A stretch of 64,000 nt of DNA from Diphasiastrum complanatum (GCA_029204225.1 CM055092.1:18717222-18781221), one strand, 5' to 3'; positions 47,488-59,347 are shown, numbered from the stretch's first letter. A program made the numbers and translations. Notes: generated from the sequence alone by a model not told the origin.

Positions 47488-48141
47488 TATCAATTTCCAG
47501 ATAGCGAATTGATACGGATGAGAGGGAAGCTGGAAGGTCATGATGTGCTTGTCCTATTTGACACCGGCTCTGCCCATAATATTATCAACTCTCGTGTGGT
47601 GAAGAAGTTGCACTTGGCTACTGTTCCTTCGGATTACCAGTATACAATTGAGATGCCAGATGGTAAGGGAACAGAGGTTTGGGATAGGAGAGTCTCTCAG
47701 GCATTGTTGTCCATTCAGACCTATGCTGAGAAGTTAGACTTTGAGATCACCAAATTAGCTAAGTTTGATATTGTGCTTGGTAAGCGGTGGCATGCGAGTA
47801 AGCAGCCCGCTATAGACTTTAAGACTCATGTTTATAAGTTCGGGCATGAGGGTTTATCTCATGTTATGAAGGGGGAGCGACCTACTGTTGAAGGTCCTCT
47901 TGTTTCCTTGATGCAAATAAAGAAAATGGAGTTGCAGTATGTGTGGTTGTGTTATCTTGCAAATGTGAATGTTGATTCCAGTTTTAGTTGTTTGCAAATA
48001 AACCCACTCGCAACTTCATCTAATTTAATAACTTTGGTTAATGCTAATTTGATTCAGCAGCAACGATATGATCCAGCTAGTCAGCTAGAGCGATCCATCC
48101 GAGCTGAGTTTAAACATTTATTAATCGGGATTGCCACCTAG
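47488..48141 (+). pseudogene. Gypsy aspartic protease region
   Basis: Open from about 47,488, with VLVLFDTGSAHNIINSRVV giving the DTGS catalytic loop and later LAKFDIVLGKRWH, the conserved flap-side D-x-LGxxW pattern. It ends at TAG 48,139-48,141. The RT frame continues after a frameshift with EHRIELILGASPVCRPPYRM. Confidence 0.88.
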
Positions 48142-48144
48142 ACG

Positions 48145-49059
48145 GAATGTGGAGCATCGTATTGAGCTCATTCTAGGGGCAAGCCCGGTATGTAGGCCTC
48201 CTTACAGGATGAGTTTGAAAGAAGAGGAGGAAGTCTGAAAGATGTTGGAGGAATATCTCAAGCTGGGGTATATCCATCCTAGTTTCTCAGCTTTCGCCTC
48301 CCCTATTTTATTGGTTAAGAAAAAAGATGGTACTTTTCGGATGTGCTAGACTACAGGGGATTGAATAAAATCACTGTAAAGCACAGATATCCGATGCCAA
48401 GGATTGATGATCTACTGGATGCATTGCAAGGGGTAGTCATTTTCAGTAAGATAGATCTCAAGAGTGGCTACCATCAAATTTTGTTTGGTTCAGAAGATGT
48501 TCCGAAGACGGCCTTCCGAACACGCTTTGGACATTATGAGTTCTTGGTTATGCCATTTGGGTTAACCAATGCACCGGCCACATTCATGATGCTCATGAAT
48601 GATGTCCTACGTGATTTTATGGGCAAGTTTGTAGTCAATTTTATTGACGACATACTAGTTTATAGTAAGTTGGTGGACGAACATGAGGTTCATCTCCGTA
48701 CTGTGTTTGGCAGGTTACAAGAAGTGGTCTTGTATGCCAATGCTCATAAAACAGAGTTATGTAAGACTCGTGTCCAGTATTTGGGTCACGTAGTGACGGC
48801 AGAGGGTATTTCAGTTGACCCTGCTAAGGTGGCTGTAGTCAAGCAGTGGCCAAGATCGGCCGATATTCGTCAGTTGCAGTCTTTCTTAGGTTTTTGTAAG
48901 TTCTATCGACGGTTCGTTAGGAACTACTCTTGGTTAGCTGCTCCTTTGACATACCAGTTACGGGGGTTTAACAGTGTGGTTGTTTGCGATGCTGAAGCAC
49001 AACATAGTTTTGACCACTTGAAGGAGGCTGTGGCCACAGCTCTAGTGCTCAGCCTTTGA
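48145..49059 (+). pseudogene. Gypsy reverse transcriptase
   Basis: Early motifs (PPYRMSLKEEEEV, YLKLGYIHPSFSASPILLVK) carry a TGA near 48,237 and a frameshift at about 48,345. The open frame then reads YRGLNKITVKHRYPMPRIDD, FSKIDLKSGYHQI, VMPFGLTNAPATF and the active site NFIDDILVYS, followed by the thumb (YLGHVVTAEGISVDPAKV) and connection (FLGFCKFYRRFVRNYSWLA). The catalytic FIDD is intact. Confidence 0.93.
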
Positions 49060-49702
49060 AAGTAGGAAATTGACGCCAGCACAACAGAGATATCCCACGC
49101 ATGAGCAGGAGCTGTATGCGATCATACATGTGCTCAAGGTGTGGCGACATTACCTATATGGCGCCGAATTTTACGTGTATATTGACCATCATACTTTGAA
49201 GTATTTTTGCACTCAGCCAGATTTGAGAGGCCGCCAAGCTCGGTGGGCCGAGCTGATGCAGGAATTTCATTTGGAAATTTGCTTCCGAAGAGGGAAGGAA
49301 AATGTGGTCGCCGATGCACTATCTCGGATACTGCATTTGATGAGCTTTACTGTAGTTGACAGTGATCTCATGGAGGAGATCAAGAAGGCTCAGCAGGACG
49401 ATCCACATCGTCAACGTGTGTGGCCTGAGGTGTGCCAGGTTTTTGATCATGCGGAAGAGTCAGCCGAGGCTGTTGCTCCCGTAGAGACACACACTGGGAC
49501 ATATTTGACATACACCGTGAAGGAAGGTATGTTATTGAGGAATGGAAAAGTTTTCATGCCAGACTTGAAGGACCTACGGATTCTTCATGAATGCCATGAT
49601 AGTCCCTGTGCAGGGCACCCGGGTATTGATAGGACTATTGAGTTAGTCAGACGACATTATTTCTGGCCACGATTGCAGCGAGACGTCATGGAGTATGTCT
49701 AG
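49036..49702 (+). pseudogene. Gypsy RNase H and integrase zinc domain
   Basis: RNase H enters at AFESRKLTPAQQRYPTHEQE; the first ~40 codons, including the catalytic LETDAS, are deleted at the border with RT. YIDHHTLKYF and RWAELMQEF are kept. The integrase zinc domain follows with H-x3-H (the first His in ILHECHDS, GHPG) and, after a TAG at 49,700-49,702, CTTC. Confidence 0.88.
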
Positions 49703-50598
49703 CGCTGCACGACTTGTCAAGTGAACAAGGCCGAGAGAGTAATTCCTCCGGGCTTGCTCCACCCTTTAGAGATACCTACTGGAAGGTGGGAAAGCATCTC
49801 TATGGACTTTATTGTTGGTCTGCCCAAGACGTAGAAGGGATTTAATTCCATTATGGTAGTGGTAGACAGGTTCTCTAAGATGGCTCACTTCATCGCAACG
49901 ACCACGAAGGTCACAGCTCCGCAAGTTGCTGAGTTGTTTATCCAGAATGTAGTTAGGTCACATGGTCTTCCTAGGTCCATTGTCTCTGACAGGGATCCCA
50001 AGTGTACGGGAAATTTCTGGACTGAGGTGTTCGCCAAGCTGGGAACACAATTGCGGATGAGTAGTATTGAGCATCCTCAGATGGATGGCCAGACAAAGAG
50101 AGTGAACCAAATCTTAGAGGATATGCTTAGAGCATATGTAATTGGTACGCAAACAGACTGGGTAAAGCATTTACCACTATTGGAGTTTGTGTATAATGAT
50201 AAGAGACATGCGTCCACGGGATTGAGTCCATTTGAACTCAATTATGGTTTTAGGCCATTGAGTCCTGCTACCATAGGCATTCCACAGAAGGTACCTAGCG
50301 CCGCAGAGTTTTTGACTCAGATGCAGTAGAGGCTAGAGATGGCACGGGATAGCTTGTCCAGGGCTATGGCCAGGGTAGAGAGTTATGCTCGTGAGAACCG
50401 TACCTACAGGGAATTCGAGGTAGGAGATTGGGTATATTTACTAGTCCCTCCGAAGTCGAAGGTGCTACGCACAGGAAGGTGTGCCAAGATATCTCCTAGG
50501 TTTTGTGGACCATGGTTGATTATCAAGAAGGTTAGTGGTGTGGCTTGTAAGCCTACAGCTACCTGTGGGATGCAAGGTGCATCCAGTGTTTCATGTTA
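49703..50598 (+). pseudogene. Gypsy integrase core
   Basis: [10 protein letters not shown] (first Asp), VDRFSKMAHFI, SIVSDRDPKCTG (second Asp) and HPQMDGQTKRVNQ. In the last motif the catalytic Glu at D-35-E spacing is Lys (AAG). Further conserved text: LPLLEFVYNDKRHASTGLSP and GFRPLSP. TAG codons lie at about 49,832 and 50,327, each where CAG or a sense codon is expected. The C-terminal GPY/F-like segment (FEVGDWVYL, KISPRFCGPWLI) runs to about 50,535. Confidence 0.92.
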
Positions 50599-50847
50599 GC
50601 AAACTCAAGCGATGTTTGCACGATGGCGATAATCTGGTAGAAGGTCTAGTTTCTCTGGAGGAGAAAGACACTACAGATTATGCCAGATAGAGTTCTAGAT
50701 CGAAGGAACGACGCTTGCGTAATCGCCTCCTTCAAGAGTATCTAGTAACTTGGAAAGGGCATCTGTTGTCAAATGCTCTACCTGGGAGACGCGATAGGCG
50801 TTGCAGAAGTCTTACCCAGAGTTTGTCATCGAGGACCGATGACTTGC
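50599..50847 (+). pseudogene. Gypsy chromodomain-like C-terminus
   Basis: HVSKLKRCLHDGDNLVEG is followed by RRLRNRLLQEYLVTWKGH and, in a shifted frame, YPEFVIEDR. The EYLVxWKGH core matches chromodomains of plant chromovirus elements such as the Tekay/Del group, which direct integration to chromatin marks. Frameshifted, so not functional. Confidence 0.72.
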
Positions 50848-50863
50848 CAGAAGAGGGAAGGAT
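50848..50863 (+). other. Gypsy polypurine tract
   Basis: AGAAGAGGGAAGGA directly precedes the 3' LTR. Confidence 0.8.
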
Positions 50864-51335
50864 AGTTACGACTCAGTCTAGTTTTGACATGACCTCGGCA
50901 TGACCAGTCACTCAGAGGGCTTGAGGCCAAGTTAGCAAGGGTCAGTGACCGGGAAGGGCATCGCTTCCAAGTGGAAACCGATGTATCACGAAATCCCGTG
51001 ATCTGGTGAGACCGTCTGACAAGCTATCAGAGATGCGGTCGCGTAACCGTCGGGGCCCTAGCTGTTAGTGCTATCCGGCAAGCAATCAGGGTGACCAGTT
51101 GGTGTCATCGGTAATGATGGGCATGGGGGTGGTATCCCGTGAGTCACTCACTATTCACAAGTCGCATGCAGTGTGTACGCCAGGTGGCCTGATCAACCAC
51201 TGGGGGGGTACCTCGTGTATGTTGACAAGAATAGCAGGTAGTGGACTCAAGAGGGGGGGTACCTATGGTTGGGAGGATCATTCCACACACCGGCCTTCGG
51301 GACTTGAGCAGCTTAGAGAGTTTTGGTTGTTCACA
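50864..51335 (+). repeat. Gypsy 3' LTR
   Basis: About 96% identical by eye to the 5' LTR. It begins AGTTACGACTCAG (TG mutated to AG) and ends TTGTTCACA. Confidence 0.9.
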
Positions 51336-52440
51336 ACACCTCTTGTACTTCATTTTACATGCTAATAGAGAGGAGGAAACTCTACCATTTGGTGAATCAA
51401 GCATCCTCATGAGCTTGGTTTATGTCTAATGCTCCTTTGTTTGAAGCATTCCATTGTTTATGTTTTATCTTTCATTGTTTATTCTTATTAAAGTTTCTCC
51501 ATTAGATAAAGGCACATGCTCATGAGTTACCTCCCTCTAATCTCTCTCTCTCTCTTACCTCCTTTCACTACCATCAAGGATGTTGCATGTAGTTAATGTT
51601 AGTTTGGGATAGAGTTAGTGTGGGCTAGTGTTAGTTTGTGTTAGAAGGCAAGTAAATAACCAACTAAGCATAGTTAGAATTCCTATCCTTGTGGTTCTAA
51701 CCCCTTTTTGACAGGTGGAGGGCTGCTCACCACCATTGCACCACCATTGCTACACCCTACAGTGGTCTCGATGCCGGGGATAGGCCATTACTAACTAGTT
51801 TAGTTGTCATTTAGGTGGTTTTGGGGTAGTGTAGACTTGTTTTTGCTTGTTTTTGTGTGATTGATCTGTTGGAAGCTAGCGGAGGTGTTTGGAGGCAGTG
51901 GAGACCTGAAACAGCCTCTAAGGGCTTGACATACCATCACATCCTTTAAAAAACCTCAAAAAACCCACAAATCTACAAATTTGGAGAGAACAAGTGAGCC
52001 AAAAACCATCAGATTTTTATTGCTCCATATCCAGTGGATAAGAACTCTTGCATGACTGGCAGCAGCTTGAGGACACTGTCCCAGCCCTGCATAGAAGCCT
52101 GCAAGAGTTACTTCCAAGCAAATTTTCAAAAACAGTGAAAAAAGCATAAAAATTCAAAAAACCCTTGTAAAAACTAAAAAAATTTCAAAACTGCTCAGTA
52201 ACCTTCGTTAAACCTCATGTAGCTAGATCTTACTAAGACAAGCTCATAGATGAGTCTGCGAGAGTTACTTTACAGTGGAAGACCCCTTGCGAGAGTTCCC
52301 AAGAACCAGAGAAGCCACGGAGGTTATGGTGGGGGAGGGGGGGGTCCTTTCTCTCAAGAGAAGCCATGGGGGTCGTGGTGGGCAATACTGCATTTCGAGC
52401 GTACAGTAAAAACATATCAGATCAAGTCTGATTCTTAACA
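51336..52440 (-). repeat. Repeat X copy B, outer part
   Basis: Complementary to about 2,820-4,430. Landmarks include GAGGAAACTCTACC at 51,372, the CCCCTTTTTGACAGGTGGAGG block near 51,700 and CCTCTAAGGGCTTGACATACC near 51,915. It joins the part ending at 45,393 once the gypsy element is removed, and is bordered on the right by the 3' flank of LINE G. Confidence 0.65.
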
Positions 52441-52869
52441 GCAGTAGAGGTCAGTACCTTAGTGGTGGAGGTCAACGCTGGAAGCAAGCGTTGGTTGTAG
52501 CTGGACAGGTGCGAAGACATGGAGCATCGCTGAGGAGGACAAGCGAGATGGAGCAGGCAGGAACAGGCGCGATGGAGAGAGAGAAAGAAAGAAAGAAAGA
52601 AAGCTTTATTAATGTCTTTTCCATGCCAAAAGGCATATAAGACAAATAAGTACATATCAAGTATGTGGACCATCTGGGAGCGTATGAAAAGACGTCTCCA
52701 AAACTGAAAGAGAAGCATATATTATAAAACTAAACACGATTACCAGTGTTAACTAAACCAAAAGGTAGAAAGCAAGAAATGGCTATGTATAATGGAAGGA
52801 AGCTGCAAATCAAGTGCTGGAGGTGATACTGCTACTGCTACTGCTGCAGCTACAGAAAACGATTCATTT

Positions 52870-53555
52870 ATAGAGCTTACCTTGATCGAGCCTGGCATGG
52901 TCAATTGGGTGTCAAACCCGACTTTTATCGGCTTCATTTTTTGGAGACAGATGCATCAAGGTCCCCACTGCTACCACTATACTTACGATCTGGATTATCA
53001 CATGGTCTCAGATTCATATTGGGTCAGCTCCGTGTCTCTTCACACCAGCTTGAGATTGAGATTGGTCAGTTTCAGGGTACCCCACGAGAGGACAGGATCT
53101 ACCAGCTATGTTCCCTAGGTGCAGTCGAGACTGAGGAGCATCTTATTTTCATTTGCCCAACTTATTATGAGATTCGTGGGAGATACTATTGCTTGTTCAA
53201 GAATACACCAGTTACTTTGCGCTCACTTGTTACCTATGAGGATCCACGTTGTGTTGCACTTATGGTCAGAGAGATGTTTCTATTACGACGGGATCTCCAA
53301 CCTCAGCATCAGATTGCTCCTGACACACAACTTAGATTACTCCTTTTTCTCCCGACGACGTTCACGACCAGTCCCAGACTTAGATGATTATGACGAGGAT
53401 GAGGATACGACTTCCACAGATATCAGAGGCAGCGCACCTCCCAGCATTACCCAGCAGCTAGACCTCTTCGTCCTACTACGAGGAGACGTCCTCCCCACAT
53501 TCGACATCGGCAGCAACTCTCAGTTTCACTCCCCACTGCAACTTGTATTACCAGA
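52870..53555 (+). pseudogene. Inverted C-terminal ORF2 segment of LINE G
   Basis: On the + strand it reads LGVKPDFYRLHFLETDASRS, GLRFILGQLRVSSHQLEIEI, then CSLGAVETEEHLIFIC (zinc-finger ligands retained) and EIRGRYYCLF, and ends in the acidic/basic tail. In LINE D the same text follows directly after the minus-strand part, so this ~690-bp block has been flipped within LINE G. Confidence 0.85.
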
Positions 53556-54091
53556 AGGAAGTGCAGTGATAGAGATGCCGAGTGTGCTAAGAAGTCTGGA
53601 GGCCCGAGAGAACCAAGCCACATGGTATCCCTGACTGTGAAGATGATGAGATGAAATGAGGGCAGCCTGAGTATATCTCTGCTCAGAAGACTGGAATGCA
53701 CTGACGCGCTGAATATATGTGATGAGCTGGAGTAAGGCATCAAGGTACATAGGCGGGACCGCAAACTCACAAGGATGATCTGATGTGGTACTGAAGGCTT
53801 AGCCCGAATCATGTGTGAAAATAGTGATCTGTAACCATAAGATACTGGCCCAGTCAGATGAGGTAAGGCCTGTGCACAATGCAGCTGATGCATATAGGGC
53901 TGTAGGAGAAACAATGGTATCAAAAAGCCGACACTTACTCGAGGCATCTCGAATAGACTTACGGAAGCAAAATCTCTCCATTTGGGCAAGGGAAGCATGG
54001 CCTTTCCCAAGCCTACTAGAGGCTGCCTGTCTCATACTAAATATAGGACCAGTAAAAAGGGTGCCCAGGTAAGTGTAGGATGGAACAATCT

Positions 54092-54099
54092 CTAACGGC
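54092..54099. other. Target-site duplication of hAT copy 2, left
   Basis: CTAACGGC, repeated at 59,950-59,957 on the other side of the transposon. Eight bases is the hAT rule. Confidence 0.88.
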
Positions 54100-54520
54100 C
54101 AATGTCTCGAGAGCTCGTTTCATACGTCGTTTCGAAACGCGTTTGAAACGACTGGTTCTGGTTCAAAATGGGAATTTTTTTAGGTTTTGTTTTTTTTGAA
54201 TGTATTTTTGAGGGTTTACACATGTCATAGACAGTCTAGTAACAAGTAGATACATCCAATTTCATGAGAATGCTCTAGAGAATGCAATTCAAGAGGAGAA
54301 GCTGTAGTATCAGGATTCAGTATGTGGTCACTGCCAACTGGTCACGACTCAGTGCTCACTTGACACTTTCCTCAGTCAATTGTTGATATTGTCACCATTC
54401 ATCATACATATTACAGTCTCAATTTTCAAACATCCAGGAACTTCCAAAAATTGTAAAGTTTAAACAGTAAAGTTACAAACTAATAATTATTATCTATAGA
54501 AGTTAGAACTTTCAACTTTC

Positions 54521-54701
54521 AACTTACTACTTACTACTTAGTACTTAGAAGTTACTAGTTAGTACTTACAAGTTTGAAGTTACAAGTTACAACTTACAAA
54601 TTACAAATTACAATGCACTGACCAGTGACCACTAACTTGGAAGTAACTTCAAGTTGGCAGTGGGCACTAAGTTCTAACTTCTAAGTAGTAAGTAGTAAGT
54701 T
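54521..54701. repeat. 21-bp perfect inverted repeat in hAT copy 2
   Basis: Arms at 54,521-54,541 and 54,681-54,701 are exact complements and identical to those of copy 1. The loop is 139 bp. Confidence 0.9.
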
Positions 54702-55007
54702 CTAACTAGTATTAAGTAATAAGTAACTACTAACAATTTTGAATTTACAAATCCGACTTCAGTGAATCACAAATTACAGTTCAAGAGCCAAAAGTTTAAA
54801 CTTTAAAGTTTAAAGTAAACTGTAAAAGCAATGATGCTATCAATAATCATGCTGCATAAATAACAAGAGTGTCAAACGTGGCCTCGGCCCTCAAGGCTCA
54901 AGCCTGAGGCCCCATGAGTCTGAAGTCAACTGTCATATGTAAACAGTAATATGTATAACTACTATGCTAGAGCCCTCAGCCTAGAGTATGCCACTAATAA
55001 CTATCAT

Positions 55008-58000
55008 CTATGATCTATGCTGAGCAGTGAGTGCCCCCCCCCAATGCCCATCCAGGCTGTAGCCTCTAGCTGCCCGCCTCGGACGCTGTCGTCGTGGAGG
55101 CACTGGCATGTCCTCAGGCTCAATGTCATCCTCCCCATCATCAGAGTCACCCTCATCCTCCTCATCCGATCCCTCACCCTCAGTGGTGGATTCCTCATCT
55201 GAGTCAGAGCTAGAGGGACTCTCAGAGGTGTCTGAGACTGTTGCATGGCTCGGGCCCTCTCCTGCGCTCCTGGTCCTGCGTGCTGCAGCTCGAGTAGTAG
55301 GCCCTGCGCAATGCACACAAGGAAATTGGAATCAGGACTTAGGCTCGACTCTCGAGTCTCGACATGTCTTACTTTTAAGTTTTAACTTACAATTCACACA
55401 TTACAAATTAGTAATTACAATTTACAATCTAGTAATCTACTATCTAGTATTTCTACAAAATTTCAAAGTACTGAAAGCCTACTAATGTAACGCAGTGAAT
55501 CGGGGAATTGGGCATCGAAATCAACCTGCAGCTGCTAAGGCCTCCCGATGGAGTAGAGCATAGACATCCTCCTCCTCTTGTGATCTTGGTGGCAAGTCCG
55601 GAACCTTTTTGCCACATCGATCTCATCGGGATTAACCTACGAAAATTGAAATTAAACCAAGATTTTGATTCTCAATAGTAAGTACTGGTAAACGATTTAA
55701 AAAAAATAGCAAATTTGAAATGTAAATGTTGAAAGTTGAAACTTGAAGCCTGAAGGTTCTAACTTCTTAGTGTAGAGTCTAGACTTTACTATCTAGACAA
55801 ATCATGATTCATGGTACATACTAGACTCTATAGAATTCAGATTAATGATTTAATCATGAATCATGATTCATTACCTGTATGGGCTCCCCAGTCTCTCTCA
55901 GCTTCTTCACAAGCCGTAGGTTGGCATGCACATACGCCAACCTCTCCAGCTGCGTAGTAGAAAGTCTGTTCCTTCGTATGAATCAGAGGGAACACACTCC
56001 AATTTCTCTCACATGCAACTGCTACGCAATCTTGTGAGAGGACGCGGATGGCAAGTTTTTGCAACTTGGGAACATCATTCCCATACTTCATCCACCATGA
56101 AAAAGGGCGCAATTGCCCTTCCCTCAGCATGGCAGCTGCACGACCGAAATCGAGGCGCTCGGTCCTGAACATTCAACATTCATCACCATTCCAATTTCAA
56201 AATATATTAGTAAATACTAAATGCTTACAAATTACTAGTATTAAGTTTTAACTAGCAGCTAGCTTAAGCCTTAGCCTTCAAAGTTCATACATATTACATA
56301 TACATACTACATAGATGAATACATATATGATATTACATACCTGGGTCCTGAATACATATTACACTTTACTAATTACATAGTACATAGTACATACCTGAAT
56401 AAATTCAAGTCATCCATGAGTGCATCCTGATCCCTGGGATCAGGATAGATAGAGGCGACGTAGGAATGCCATCCTTGCCTGAGCTCTCGATCATGGAATT
56501 GATCCTCCGTCCTCCATTGTGGATGAAGCAAGCAAGCCACGACATGCAGAGGTTGATGGAACCACTGCCATCTGCCTAGAAATAGGCGCCTTACTTCTTC
56601 CAGCCTGCAAACAATCAGGAGTCAGGACTCAGGAGTGAAGTTTGAGGCTTGAGCATTCAAGTCTCAAGAGTCAAGATTCAAGAACTATTAAGTTTTAACT
56701 AAATTCTAATCATGAATGTCAATGAACAATGAACATTGAAGATTCAAGAATCAACTTTGAAACTTTTAACGTAGTTACTAGACTCTAGTAATATACCTGT
56801 AAGGAGCCATGGTGGTGCAACTTTGAAGTTTAGGAAGATTGGCACTTAACCTCATAGCTTTGGTACCTTCACATAAGCTCCTATTCTTCCTCTCGGCCAC
56901 TCCATAAACTCATAAAGAAGGCTTAAGGTGGAACCCTCTCTATCAGTAAGGCGAAGCACGCTATAGATAGGCTGCATGGATATGACAATGGAGCGTGCAT
57001 CATCCCAAAATGAAGTCCGCATCACGATCGCCTCAAATCTCCTGGCCTTGGCCTCTCGTGATCGGCCCCACTTTGCCCAATGGGGTGAAACCACTATCAT
57101 CCTCAGGATTCCATGCACTTTTACGAGCCGCTCCAAAACAATGAGCATATAGGCAAACCTAGGATGAAAATCATGAAATAAGATTTGTAATTGGTCATAG
57201 CCTATAGGCAACAAGCAGGCTATACTATATAGCAAAATTCAAATTCTATGAGCAGTGAAACTTGAAGCTAAAAAAAAATTGCAATTTTCAAATTAAAAAA
57301 AATTGGGAACAGGTTGTCAGGTTGGAAGTTGGAACTTGGTTACCTAGTGGGGGCAGGCCTCAAGAGATCCAAGGTGGAATAGGACCTGAAGATGCTCAAG
57401 ACCCTCTGTCTCTTGGTGACAAATCTCACCAAGAATCGTGCCATGTTTACAACTTCCTTGACCCAGGGTAATCTCCCAATGTCTTCAACTAGGAGGTCAA
57501 GACAATGTGCAGCACATGGACTCCCAAAAATCCAAGGGTACTTCTCATTCACCATCTTCCCCATGGCAACACAATTGGACGCGTTGTCCGTGACAACCTG
57601 CATTGGAATTCCGACAAAGGTCGAATCATAACTCATGAACAATGAACATTCACCATTGAGCATTCCGGAAGCAAATGCAAATGCAAATTGCAAATGTAAA
57701 TGGCAAGTGCAAATTGCAACGTTCAAAACAATAATCACGATTCACAAAATGTAAGTTGTCACTTGTAACTTACTAAGTTCTAACTTCAAAGCTGAGAGCT
57801 TTTAACGTTGAAACTTGAAAGTGGCAAGTGGCAAGTGCATACATGGACAACATTCTCTTTTCCGACCTCGTCAATGGCCTGTGAGATGTACTCAAACAAT
57901 CTCCTGCCATCCAATGCCATGCCTGGCTCCGACGTATCAATGGATCTCAAAAACATGGTGCCCATGCAAGAAGACACCAATATATTCACAAGATGGCGCC

Positions 58001-59138
58001 TCCTTGCATCGGTCCAACCATCTGATATTATAGTGCATCCAAACCTAAAACATTCGACAACACTTTCAAGTTTCAACTAACTAAGTTGCAACTTGCAATT
58101 TGCAAATTTGGAGATTGAAATTTCAAAGTTAGAAACTTCAAACTTGAAAGTACTAATTTCTAAAGTAGTAAGTGGCAAGTGCAAAGGTTTTGAAGATGTA
58201 AGGTAACAGGTTACAGGTATACCTCGCCCATGACTTCCTAATGGGCTGTAGGTCAGCATCCACGGACTGCCGCTCAGCATGTAGCTCTCTCGTCCTCAGC
58301 TGCTCCATGGTCGGGCCCTCCCACTCAACATCGATACGAGATACTGCTCGCATCATATCCCTCCATGCAGGGGTCTGTGCCACATGAAAAGGGAGGTCAC
58401 ACAAGTTAAAGCACCTCCTAACAGCAATAGCAGCTGCATCCCTGTGCGACTGCTGGAAGGCTGTCACAAAAACATCCCTGCCTCTCACATGTCCTCGACC
58501 CCGTACCCTAACAGTGCTACCAATAGCACTACTGCCGGCCCCACCAACTGGCACTACAGGAGTCTCTCTAGAAGAAGAAGGTGGAATGGATGCTGCAGCG
58601 GAGCTAGTGCCGACTACATGTGCCGGCTGCCATGGGGAATCTCGGCGCTCTGCCGCACCTGTAACAATAACATTGGTGTTACAACTTGCTACTAACTAGT
58701 TACGCAGCAGGCTTTAGGTAATAAATTATAGTCACTGGTCAGTGAGAGAGCTCAGGGAACAGTCACTAATTACTTAATACGCATTAGTAAATTGTAATCA
58801 AAGTTTAAAGTTATAGAATAAACTTTTAAGTTTTAGCTTTAGATCAAATTTCAAATTTTCAATCAATGTCATTGATCAAACAAGATTCAGGAATCACCTG
58901 TGCCTGAAGTAGTGGCAGGAGAGTCGTCCCCGATCCCGACAATCCTCAGTGACTCTGGGGCCTGAGTGCAAACGACAATCTCATATCCTCGAAGACGTAA
59001 AAGATGCGCCTTGATTCGAACGGGGCCACCTCCATAAGTGTTCCCGCAATACTTGCAAGTCCACTTCTTCGTGCCTGATGTGCCATAAGCTGAATTAAGG
59101 GTGACGTAATCCCATAAGGGATCCCACTGTCTGGGCAT
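55008..59138 (-). pseudogene. hAT transposase, copy 2
   Basis: Same exon order as copy 1: BED finger (59,138 to about 58,898; KWTCKYCGNTYGG), long exon (58,657-58,223, open through WRDMMRAVSRIDVEWEG where copy 1 has a stop), DUF659 (58,045-57,843; CTIISDGWTDARRR), VVTDNASNCVAMGK (57,602-57,348), exon 57,154-56,829 disrupted at its end by the 72-bp patch, exon 56,605-56,398 (open where copy 1 has TGA), dimerisation domain (56,165-55,880; SWWMKYGNDVPKLQKLAIRV, ERNWSVF) with a 5-nt loss near 55,972 that shifts the frame, and an acidic C-terminal tail (55,318-55,008). Lesions differ from those of copy 1. Confidence 0.88.
56829..56900 (-). other. 72-bp copia integrase patch inside the hAT transposase
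   Basis: Copy 1 has 16 bp (CTGCTCTCCCAGCTTA) at this place; copy 2 has 72 bp whose minus strand reads VAERKNRSLCEGTKAMRLS, the copia integrase segment that contains the catalytic Glu (NGVAERKNR). Flanks on both sides match copy 1. It looks like filler DNA copied during break repair. Confidence 0.85.
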
Positions 59139-59279
59139 TGCTAATAGCTATCTAGTGTCAACAAAACAATAACTGTATTAAATTCAGACTTCAAATTAAA
59201 AAATAATCCTAAATTCTAATTTCAAAACGGTAAACCTACGCTCTAAGTTCTAACCTCAATCTATCCCTATCCTCTCTCT

Positions 59280-59300
59280 CTCTAGACTCTCTCTCTCAAT

Positions 59301-59347
<47 letters not shown>

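Larger units (their letters stand above)
45394..51335 (+). mobile_element. Chromodomain Ty3-gypsy element, nearly full length
   Basis: A 5.94-kb element with two LTRs, primer-binding site, gag, protease, RT, RNase H, integrase, chromodomain-like C-terminus and purine tract in the usual gypsy order. It is inserted in repeat X; the flanks GCACT (left) and ACACC (right) are an imperfect 5-bp target duplication. About 20 differences separate the LTRs, nearly all transitions, so the insertion is moderately old. Frameshifts, nonsense codons and a deletion at the RT/RNase H border make it non-autonomous. Confidence 0.94.
52575..54099 (-). mobile_element. LINE G, 3' half (interrupted by hAT copy 2)
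   Basis: The tail is (GA/GAAA)n (52,575-52,602), followed by AGCTTTATTAATGTCTTTTCC and the ATGCC/GGCAT hairpin, then minus-strand 3' UTR to about 52,870. A segment in the opposite orientation covers about 52,870-53,555. Minus-strand ORF2 text resumes at 53,565-54,099 (SQASRLL-like, LITYIQRVSA, GKGHASLAQMERFCFRKS, PSYTYLGTLFTGPIFS). It is cut at 54,099 by hAT copy 2 and resumes at 59,950. Confidence 0.85.

Noticed and set aside
54105-54125. GTTTCAT as the outer boundary of hAT copy 2, with a ~28-bp flanking duplication
   Set aside because: That boundary gives no proper target duplication. Extending to CAATG...CACTG yields an exact 8-bp duplication, the hAT rule.
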